Below the pieces are notes generated by a model, which did not search any database, had not been told where the DNA came from, and worked only from the letters and a program-made list of their open reading frames with translations. 9,310 bases of DNA. Origin: Natrialbaceae archaeon Tc-Br11_E2g1. Lineage in GTDB: Archaea > Halobacteriota > Halobacteria > Halobacteriales > Natrialbaceae. Positions 1 through 4,743 of the stretch are shown in pieces (the first letter of the stretch is position 1; every line of letters begins with the position of its first letter). Where the stretch lies: contig LKNC01000088.1 of NCBI GenBank assembly GCA_001564255.1, positions 1 to 9,310 on the forward strand, written 5' to 3'. The position numbers and the translations under genes were made by a program.

Positions 1-581
1 GACCGGTCGTATGCGAGTTCGAGGGAGCCGTTCGGGCCTTCCCAGTGCGGGCGGCCCCTGACTTCGAGTCGCAGTTTCTCGTGGTAGCCGTAGCCGTACT
101 TCTCTTTCAACTCCTTGCCCAGCGGGATTTCGAGTCGGGAGCGTTCTCCGAGTTCCAGCGAGTAGGTATCGTTGCGGATGACGGTGTGGAGCTGGCGTGT
201 GCCGTCCTCCTTCCAGTACCCCGGCGGGTTTGGTTCGTCGGTGACCTCGGTGTCGTCGGGGTCGCGGTATTTGCGGAGGAGGGCGAAGAAGCCCGTCCAC
301 GTCTGCCAGTTCTTGCGCTCGAGTTGCTGTGGAATGCTCGATGAGAGTTGCTGGATGTATTTGTTGCGGTACTCCTCTTGAGAGGCAGCGTCGCGGACGA
401 TGTCTTCGAGTTCGGAGACGGTGTGGTGGTCATCCGCGTCGTACCGTGCGGAGAAGTAGGCTTGGCGGCGGTTGTAGTTGATTTCGTTGAAGCAGGCGGC
501 GGACGAGTCCAACAGTTCGATGAGAGCGAGCCTCCCGCGGTGGGAGAGCGGCCTGACGTCGAACGTGTTGGCTCGTCGCAT
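1..581 (-). CDS. tnpB: IS200/IS605-family TnpB (RNA-guided nuclease), N-terminal part, runs off left edge
   Basis: Read from the ATG at 579-581, the minus strand stays open for 193 codons to the window edge. The protein begins MRRANTFDVRPLSHRGR and has the block FNEINYNRRQAYFSAR near residues 31-46. Later come QQLERKNWQTWTGFFALLRKYRDP and a PPGYWKEDG stretch, then a beta-rich segment with GKELKEKYGYGYHEKL. This is the N-terminal helical and wedge-like part typical of haloarchaeal TnpB (OrfB_IS605). The RuvC catalytic residues and zinc ribbon of the usual protein of about 400 residues would lie left of position 1, so intactness cannot be judged. Known TnpB proteins use an RNA copied from the element's right end to cut DNA and so help the element persist. 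A TATA-like GTTTAACA lies on the minus strand about 29 bases before the ATG, which supports this start. A winged-helix gene is transcribed divergently 83 bases away. No TnpA is visible. Confidence 0.85.
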   Translation of the reverse strand, partial: MRRANTFDVRPLSHRGRLALIELLDSSAACFNEINYNRRQAYFSARYDADDHHTVSELEDIVRDAASQEEYRNKYIQQLSSSIPQQLERKNWQTWTGFFALLRKYRDPDDTEVTDEPNPPGYWKEDGTRQLHTVIRNDTYSLELGERSRLEIPLGKELKEKYGYGYHEKLRLEVRGRPHWEGPNGSLELAYDR

Positions 582-606
582 TCACCACTTCCTTCGTGAC
601 GGTTGG

Positions 607-639
607 TGTTAAACGTTTTCCCTCGAAGCCAACGGTTAT
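607..639. promoter_or_regulatory. Divergent promoter region between tnpB and small winged-helix gene
   Basis: On the minus strand, GTTTAACA (614 to 607) is centred about 29 bases before the tnpB ATG at 581. On the plus strand, a weaker TTAT (636-639) is centred about 27 bases before the ATG at 665. Both spacings fit archaeal leaderless or short-leader transcripts. GTTGG at 602-606 and CCAAC at 629-633 form a short inverted repeat flanking the core and could be an operator, but five-base arms are weak evidence. Confidence 0.4.
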
Positions 640-664
640 GGGCGGGGAGTGGGTACGTGATGGT

Positions 665-913
665 ATGAGCAAGGATCGTTCGCGTGGTGAAGGCGGGACG
701 TACGAACCGGAGGTGTCTGACGAGGATCTGCTCGACGTATTTCGAGAGTCTGAGAAGCCGGTGTTGACAGCGAAACAGGTCGCCGGCGAGGTGAGTATCG
801 GGCGAAAGGCGGTGTTAGAGCGGTTGCGTGGGTTGGAGGAGCGTGGAGTGGTGGAACGCATGGAAGTTGGTGCGCGAGCCGTGGTGTGGTGGACAGTTGG
901 AGACGGCGAGTGA
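665..913 (+). CDS. Small winged-helix DNA-binding protein next to tnpB
   Basis: This is an 82-residue protein. An acidic leader (residues 1-18) is followed by one compact winged helix. DEDLLDVFRESEKPVLTAKQ (19-38) is helix 1 running into helix 2, and SIGRKAVLERLRGLEERGVV (44-63) is the recognition helix region. The wing ends in GARAVVWW (69-76), an ending common in small haloarchaeal wHTH regulators. There is no ligand or enzyme domain. I start it at the ATG at 665; in-frame GTG at 596 and ATG at 638 would add an arginine-rich tail that looks non-coding and would overlap the promoter region. It is divergent from tnpB with an 83-base gap and lies inside the suspected mobile unit. A role in controlling the tnpB promoter or its own is an inference from position. 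The specific subfamily is not recognised. Confidence 0.75.
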   Translation: MSKDRSRGEGGTYEPEVSDEDLLDVFRESEKPVLTAKQVAGEVSIGRKAVLERLRGLEERGVVERMEVGARAVVWWTVGDGE

Positions 914-979
914 ACAGCGTGGGAATCACGGGCCGTGGCGATGACGCGGTGGAACGTGGTGCCGGGCCTACCGCTCTGA

Positions 980-1000
980 CCCACCCCTGAAGGAGGTGGG
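980..1000. repeat. Bulged hairpin, IS605-type subterminal palindrome candidate
   Basis: On the plus strand, CCCACCCC (980-987) pairs with GGAGGTGGG (992-1000), leaving one unpaired A in the 3' arm and a short loop. Read on the minus strand it begins CCCACC and has a TTCA loop. This is the same overall look as the hairpin at 6344-6364, which ends a tnpB-like relic. Single-base bulges are a known recognition feature of IS200/IS605 end hairpins. It could mark the left end of the tnpB unit, be the right end of an older insertion, or act as a transcript-end structure for the Aur1/PAP2-like gene. No T-run follows on either strand. Confidence 0.5.
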
Positions 1001-1017
1001 CTTCCGCTAGCTTTCGG

Positions 1018-1893
1018 TCATTTCCCGCCGGGTTGACCCAGCCGTTCTGCCTGCGTGGCGAGAAACCGGCGAGCCGACTCGAGGAGACCGTCGATCGTGT
1101 AGTTTCGCCCGATGTAGACGGAGACGGCAGCGAGGGCAGTGCCGGCAACGACGTCTGTAAACCAGTGGATGCCGAGGTACATCGTCGAGAGGGCGACGCC
1201 GACGGCGAGTGTGCCCGAGACGGGAACCCACAGGGGGTACTTCTCGCGGGTGTGCCACGCGAGAAAGAAGACGGTCATCGACAGGGAGGTGTGAAGCGAG
1301 GGGAAGACGTTGGTGTTCTCGTTTACGGTATTCGTCAGGTAGTACGCCCGGGGCACTGCGTCGTACAGTAGCCCCTCGAAGAGGACCGGATCGAGGTTTC
1401 GCGGGCCGTAGGCGATAAAGAGGACGTAACAGACGAGCCCGATGGCGTAGTTGGCCGTGAACGCGAGGACGAGCGTCGAGAAGTCGTCCATCTTCTCCAG
1501 GGCAAAATAGGCGATAAACGGGAAGATCAGCACGAACGCGTAGCCATAGAGGTAGATAAAGGCGAAGACGGCTGTGATCTCCGGGGACTGGTAGGACTGG
1601 AGAACGGCGACGGGGTTCGTCCCGAACACCGTCTGTTCGAGCGAAAAGATCTGCGGGGTGACGTTGTGCCCGAGGACGCGCCAGGACAGCCGTGGGACGA
1701 CGTCTTGGGTCATCCAGCGGAGCCCGAGGACGACGGCGAGCACCGCAAGCGGCAGCGTACACGCCCGAACCCGCCACCGGAACTCCGAGAGGGCGTCGAC
1801 GAACTGCCGTGGGCCGACGATGACGAGCGTTGCCCCGAGGAGCATCGTCGCCACGACGACGGCGAGTTCGATCACTACTCCCACGAGCGCCAT
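1018..1893 (-). CDS. Aur1/PAP2-like membrane phosphatase or phosphotransferase
   Basis: This is a 291-residue membrane protein. Hydrophobic segments lie near residues 4-27, 46-60, 108-132, 139-163, 203-213, 225-241 and 246-262. The PAP2-superfamily catalytic motifs are visible. FPSLHTS (197-203) provides the PSxH motif with His201, and STMYLGIHWFTD (236-247) provides the third motif with His243 and Asp247. The PSLH form and the GIHWFTD motif resemble the Aur1/PAP2_3 branch (inositol phosphoceramide synthase-like) more than classical phosphatidate phosphatases. By family it should hydrolyse or transfer a phospho-group on a lipid at the membrane; the substrate cannot be told from sequence. It follows the binding-protein gene on the same strand with a 39-base gap, but has its own TATA-like CATATTAG about 29 bases before its ATG. 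It may therefore be transcribed alone. The 3' end abuts the suspected insertion element. Confidence 0.85.
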   Translation of the reverse strand: MALVGVVIELAVVVATMLLGATLVIVGPRQFVDALSEFRWRVRACTLPLAVLAVVLGLRWMTQDVVPRLSWRVLGHNVTPQIFSLEQTVFGTNPVAVLQSYQSPEITAVFAFIYLYGYAFVLIFPFIAYFALEKMDDFSTLVLAFTANYAIGLVCYVLFIAYGPRNLDPVLFEGLLYDAVPRAYYLTNTVNENTNVFPSLHTSLSMTVFFLAWHTREKYPLWVPVSGTLAVGVALSTMYLGIHWFTDVVAGTALAAVSVYIGRNYTIDGLLESARRFLATQAERLGQPGGK

Positions 1894-1918
1894 AGGGACT
1901 ACTACTCTCTCGAACGGA

Positions 1919-1926
1919 CTAATATG
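1919..1926 (-). promoter_or_regulatory. TATA-like box of the Aur1/PAP2-like gene
   Basis: Minus-strand CATATTAG is centred about 29 bases before the ATG at 1893. It sits in the 39-base gap after the stop codon of the upstream binding-protein gene. The position fits a near-leaderless transcript independent of the upstream gene. Confidence 0.45.
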
Positions 1927-1932
1927 ATCCGG

Positions 1933-3654
1933 TTAGACGAACAGGTCCCCGTTCTCGTAGTGAAAGCCCGCGTCCTCGAGTGCCGACCGGACCCACGCCT
2001 CGTCGACGTCCCCCTGTGAGCCGGGGAACTCCTCGGGACTCCCGTCTACGCCCTCGGAGAGTCCGAGGAGTTCACCCGGCGTCCGCGCCGGGGACCCGTG
2101 GCCGTCGAAGAACTCGGAAACGACGTACTCCCGATCGACGAGGCGGCTGACGATCCGTCGGAACCGGTAGTTCGACAGCGCCTCGTTCCGGGCGTTGAAC
2201 CCGATCAGATAAAACGACCGGGTCGACACACTGAGCATCGAGACCCCCTCGGCTTCCTCGACGACGTCGAGGTAAGACGGTGGAAGCCAGGCGGCGACGA
2301 AATCGAGCTCTCCCTCCTCGAGGCTCTCGACTGCCGACCCGGGGTTCGCCGTGACCCGGAACTCGATCCCGTCGAATCCCGGCGTGCCCTCGAGCAGGTC
2401 GGGACGGTCGGGGATCCCGTCCTCGAAGAGGACGTGGTCCTCGAAGGCCTCGAGTTCGAGTCGCTCGCCGCTCGTCGAGTCGGTAACGGCGAACAGCCCG
2501 GAGCCGACCGGCTCGTCGTTGTCCCAGGTGAGCGCCTCGGTCACGTGTTCGTCTATGACCGTCGCCTGGGGTTCCCAGACGTGTTCGGGCAAGAGGGGAA
2601 TCGTGAGCGTGCGCCGGACGACCTCCTCGGACGGGCTGTCGAAGGAGAACCGAACCGTTCGCGGCCCGGTCTGAGAGACGTCCTCGATCAGCGTTCGTCT
2701 GCCACGGTACCTGGGGGCTGGAACCGGGCTCTCGGCCTCGCCGAGGGAGGTATCCGCGAGCAAGCGGGCCGTAAACTCGACGTCACTCGCGGTAAGCGAC
2801 GTTCCGTCGTGCCAGGTAATCCCCTCCCGGAGGTGGACGATTGCCTCGGATCCGCCGTCGGTTTCCTGCCGGGAAACGTCGTCGGCGAGCCACGAAACGT
2901 ACCCGTCCTCGGTTACCCGAACGAGCGGATCATACAGCAGATCCAACACGACTCCGACGTCCTCGAGGTCGACCGCGATCGGGTTCAGCCGATCCGTCAT
3001 CCCTTCGGCGAACACGCCGGCACGGAGCGGTTCGCCGCGTCGGTCGTCGGGTGGACGTATGTAGTAGAGGGCGGCGTACTCCGAAGGGGTACGTGGCGGC
3101 CTCGAGAGTCCCAGGGACCGTTCAGCCGCGCTGACGTGATCCGGGAACGCGACGGCGGTGTACGGTGCCGTCTCGACGAGATACTCCGCGAGGTCGGCGA
3201 CGGTCTGCCTGCGGGTGTCGCCCGTCTCGTCGCGTTGGGCCTCGAGGGCGTCATCGACGGTGCGTTCGGAGAACCCGAACGGGTTCTGCCAGCCCCGTTC
3301 GCCGGACAGCTGTGAGTGAAGCAGGGGTCGAAGCCCGTCTGGGTCGTCGAACCCCGGGTGGCGAGCCACGACGATATCGAAGTCGTGTGTCAGAAGCGTC
3401 GAGCGGAACAGTTCCGGTTTCGCCGTCGGTTCGGGTACGGCGTCGATCCCCGCAGTCTGGAGGTTTTCGGCCAGCTGGCTGGCGATCTTCGACGCCATCG
3501 GGTCGTCGTCGGAGGGCGGCGTCTTTATCAACACGGAGAGTCGATCGGTCGTCGACCCCTCGGCGAACGACCAGATCCGTTCGGTACAGCCCGCGAGCGC
3601 GCTCGTCGTGACTGCTCCGACCCCTGCGAGTAGCCGACGACGGGAGGGCGACAT
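1933..3654 (-). CDS. Tat-exported lipoprotein, family-5 (peptide/nickel-type) solute-binding protein, lobe order apparently permuted
   Basis: This is a 573-residue protein from the ATG at 3654. A GTG at 3672 would add six residues, but a TATA-like TATACATT is centred about 26 bases before the ATG, which favours the shorter form. The N-terminus has SRRRLLAG (4-11) and the lipobox LAGC (Cys23), so it is probably exported folded by Tat and lipid-anchored outside the membrane. Residues about 39-178 resemble the usual C-terminal lobe: a beta strand, an IASQLAENLQTAGID-like helix, HDFDIVVAR, FGFSERTVDDAL, and VETAPYTAVAFPDHV. Residues from about 210 then read as a usual N-terminus: DLLYDPLVRVTEDGYVSWLA, LREGITWHDGTSLTASDVEF, a middle domain, and an end at RSALEDAGF, where normal members continue into the C-lobe. 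Family-5 proteins bind peptides, nickel or other small solutes for ABC importers. No permease or ATPase gene is adjacent, so the ligand and transporter are unknown. Confidence 0.85.
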   Translation of the reverse strand: MSPSRRRLLAGVGAVTTSALAGCTERIWSFAEGSTTDRLSVLIKTPPSDDDPMASKIASQLAENLQTAGIDAVPEPTAKPELFRSTLLTHDFDIVVARHPGFDDPDGLRPLLHSQLSGERGWQNPFGFSERTVDDALEAQRDETGDTRRQTVADLAEYLVETAPYTAVAFPDHVSAAERSLGLSRPPRTPSEYAALYYIRPPDDRRGEPLRAGVFAEGMTDRLNPIAVDLEDVGVVLDLLYDPLVRVTEDGYVSWLADDVSRQETDGGSEAIVHLREGITWHDGTSLTASDVEFTARLLADTSLGEAESPVPAPRYRGRRTLIEDVSQTGPRTVRFSFDSPSEEVVRRTLTIPLLPEHVWEPQATVIDEHVTEALTWDNDEPVGSGLFAVTDSTSGERLELEAFEDHVLFEDGIPDRPDLLEGTPGFDGIEFRVTANPGSAVESLEEGELDFVAAWLPPSYLDVVEEAEGVSMLSVSTRSFYLIGFNARNEALSNYRFRRIVSRLVDREYVVSEFFDGHGSPARTPGELLGLSEGVDGSPEEFPGSQGDVDEAWVRSALEDAGFHYENGDLFV

Positions 3655-3674
3655 CGACTGAACGTTCGCCACGG

Positions 3675-3684
3675 TAATGTATAG
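3675..3684 (-). promoter_or_regulatory. TATA-like box of the solute-binding lipoprotein gene
   Basis: Minus-strand CTATACATTA is centred about 26 bases before the ATG at 3654, the spacing expected for a leaderless haloarchaeal transcript. It is only about 8 bases from the alternative GTG at 3672, which argues against that start. Confidence 0.5.
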
Positions 3685-3753
3685 GAGTTGCGTCAGCTCA
3701 ACGACGTGAGAACGGTAGTTCGGTCACGCGAACGAGAACGTCTCCAGATCCGG

Positions 3754-3790
3754 TATATAATATTCTCGTATGTGAATCGGTGTGAGAATA
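3754..3790. promoter_or_regulatory. Strong TATA element with adjoining inverted repeat
   Basis: TATATAATAT (3754-3763) is the most AT-rich TATA-like box in the window and reads plausibly on both strands. It is followed by an inverted repeat, TATTCTC (3761-3767) and GAGAATA (3784-3790), with a 16-base spacer. The repeat would straddle the transcription start expected for a plus-strand promoter, so it is a candidate operator. On the plus strand the nearest gene is the small hypothetical at 3859, implying a leader of about 75 bases. On the minus strand it could be a second, upstream promoter for the binding-protein gene. Confidence 0.4.
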
Positions 3791-3858
3791 GTGCTGGTCC
3801 CGAAACCGTCGGTCGAACGCTATGGGCGATACGGACCGAACACTCGAGGTGACCCGTC

Positions 3859-4122
3859 GTGGACGATGACGTCGGATCCGTCTACGCGGGCTCCGACGGG
3901 CGGTTTTACACGGACTGGCAGGTCGATCGAAAGCTCCGTCGGGGGGCGTGGCGGCCGTGCGTGCACGATCGGGGGACGGACAGACGGCTGGTCGGTACTG
4001 ACGACGGCGAACTCGTGCTCTTGGTGTCGGTCGAAGCGGCCGAACTCCCGGAGTGGGTTCGGATCCGGGCCGACCCGGGCGGTCTACGGGTCGTCGACAC
4101 ACGTCGTGTGGCGCCGTTTTGA
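3859..4122 (+). CDS. Small hypothetical protein (87 aa), family not recognised
   Basis: This frame has the G/C-ending codon pattern of its neighbours, unlike the overlapping frames, so I take it as coding. The product starts MDDDVGSVYAGSDGRFYTDW and is acidic and Trp-containing. It has no membrane segment, no signal peptide and no motif I recognise; it ends in a beta-rich stretch VRIRADPGGLRVVDTRRV. The start is a GTG, because an in-frame TGA lies at 3850-3852 and leaves no earlier start. An ATG at 3822 in another frame opens a 15-codon ORF that overlaps this start by 11 bases. That could be a leader peptide for coupled translation or the true N-terminus displaced by a one-base frameshift. 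It is convergent with the winged-helix gene, the stop codons being 11 bases apart. No function is proposed. Confidence 0.6.
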   Translation: MDDDVGSVYAGSDGRFYTDWQVDRKLRRGAWRPCVHDRGTDRRLVGTDDGELVLLVSVEAAELPEWVRIRADPGGLRVVDTRRVAPF

Positions 4123-4134
4123 CCGCTGAGCGGT
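4122..4134. terminator. 13-base palindrome between two convergent stop codons, candidate bidirectional terminator
   Basis: ACCGCTGAGCGGT is a perfect odd palindrome. It fills the whole gap between the TGA of the small hypothetical gene and the TAA of the convergent winged-helix gene. It can fold as a five-base-pair GC stem with a TGA loop on either strand. There is no clear T-run afterwards, so termination is inferred from its placement, not from a complete terminator signature. Confidence 0.35.
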
Positions 4135-4478
4135 TACGACGGGTCTTCGCCGTCGTCCCCGCGTGCGAAACTCGCTCCGGCGTCTTCGCTTTCGACGTCC
4201 GTCGACGGCCCCTCGATGAGCGCCTCGAAGTCGTCGACCTCGTCGTACTGCTCGCGGTAGACCAGTGCGGCCTTGCCACGTGAAGTGATCTCATAGAGGC
4301 CGGAGCGCTCGGCCGGCCCGATCTTCCGGACCAGCCCGTAATCCGCGAGTACCGGCAGACGCGTGTTGATGTTCTTTCGGCTCTTGCCCGTGTGGGACGC
4401 GAGGTTCGTCGCGACGTTTCGACCCTTGTCCTCGAGTTCCTCGAGAATCAGGAAGTCAGTCGGTCGTCGAAGTTTCAT
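4134..4478 (-). CDS. Winged-helix transcriptional regulator (114 aa)
   Basis: The protein has one winged-helix domain in residues 1-72. MKLRRPTDFLILEELEDKGR forms helix 1, NVATNLASHTG helix 2, and KSRKNINTRLPVLADYGLV (32-50) the recognition helix. RKIGPAERSGLYEITSRGKAAL makes the beta wing. An acidic, probably disordered tail (about 77-114, rich in Glu, Asp and Ser) follows. The layout matches the common haloarchaeal family often labelled PhiH1-repressor-like or ArsR/MarR-like regulators, although no viral genes are nearby. There is no metal-binding Cys cluster, so metal sensing is unlikely. Its minus-strand TATA box (AAATATATAT) is about 22-26 bases before the ATG, so the transcript is probably leaderless and could be autoregulated. 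Its targets are unknown. It is convergent with the small hypothetical gene and divergent from gatB. Confidence 0.85.
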   Translation of the reverse strand: MKLRRPTDFLILEELEDKGRNVATNLASHTGKSRKNINTRLPVLADYGLVRKIGPAERSGLYEITSRGKAALVYREQYDEVDDFEALIEGPSTDVESEDAGASFARGDDGEDPS

Positions 4479-4495
4479 AACTGTTCACTGTCCCG

Positions 4496-4505
4496 ATATA
4501 TATTT
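4496..4505 (-). promoter_or_regulatory. TATA box of the winged-helix regulator
   Basis: Minus-strand AAATATATAT (4505 to 4496) is centred about 22 bases before the ATG at 4478. It is one of the clearest TATA elements in the window and fits a leaderless transcript. Confidence 0.5.
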
Positions 4506-4712
4506 CCGATGGAAACTAATACTTTCGACTCCGGACGGGACAGGGGAAGTATCGACACCGATGAATTTAACATCTACCGGCCCGACCGTTTCGATGGGTG
4601 GCAGACCGGGATACTGTGACCGCCTACCCCCAGCGCCCCTTTGAACAGTTTCCACCGGTCACCTCCACCCGACCCCCACTCCCCACATTCTCTCCGGACG
4701 CGTCCCGTTACG

Positions 4713-4717
4713 TTTTA
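4713..4717 (+). promoter_or_regulatory. TATA-like box of gatB
   Basis: TTTTA within CGTTTTACCG is centred about 29 bases before the gatB ATG. The spacing fits a leaderless transcript, and no Shine-Dalgarno sequence precedes the start. Confidence 0.4.
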
Positions 4718-4743
4718 CCGCTCCCGAACCGAACCGTGGCCCA

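Larger units (their letters stand above)
1..1001 (-). mobile_element. Probable IS605/IS1341-type element end (partial)
   Basis: This is an inferred unit. It contains the tnpB fragment, a divergently transcribed small winged-helix gene, and a bulged hairpin at 980-1000 resembling the subterminal palindromes of IS200/IS605 ends. The hairpin lies 18 bases beyond the stop codon of the neighbouring Aur1/PAP2-like gene, so an insertion right at that gene's 3' end is plausible. No target duplication is expected for this family, so the exact boundary cannot be read from the sequence. The other end is outside the window. Alternatively, the hairpin is a relic of a different, earlier insertion and the winged-helix gene is chromosomal. 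Confidence 0.4.
4479..4743. other. 265-base intergenic region between regulator and gatB
   Basis: It holds the TATA box of the regulator at its left end and a TTTTA box (4713-4717) before gatB at its right end. In between is an ATG-started 36-codon plus-strand frame (4509-4619). Its product, METNTFDSGRDRGS..., is acidic and has mixed codon use and no well-placed promoter; I regard it as unproven. No tRNA-like cloverleaf, repeat array or riboswitch-like fold was recognised. The stretch 4660-4700 is C-rich on the plus strand. Confidence 0.5.

Noticed and set aside
980..1000. Intrinsic terminator for the PAP2-like gene
   Set aside because: The stem is in a good place but has no T-run on the minus strand afterwards, and the bulged form fits an IS605-type end better; it remains a secondary possibility.
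1007..1777. 256-codon minus-strand frame overlapping the PAP2-like gene
   Set aside because: Arg-rich shadow in another frame; the 1018-1893 frame has the membrane segments and PAP2 motifs.
2098..3315. 405-codon plus-strand open frame opposite the binding-protein gene
   Set aside because: Its translation has no family features and it lies wholly antisense to a well-supported lipoprotein gene; long antisense frames are normal in GC-rich haloarchaeal DNA.
3782..4129. 115-codon plus-strand frame starting at a GTG about 25 bases after the strong TATA box
   Set aside because: The start is well placed for a leaderless transcript, but codon third positions and the Arg/Ser/Thr-rich product favour the 3859-4122 frame as the coding one.
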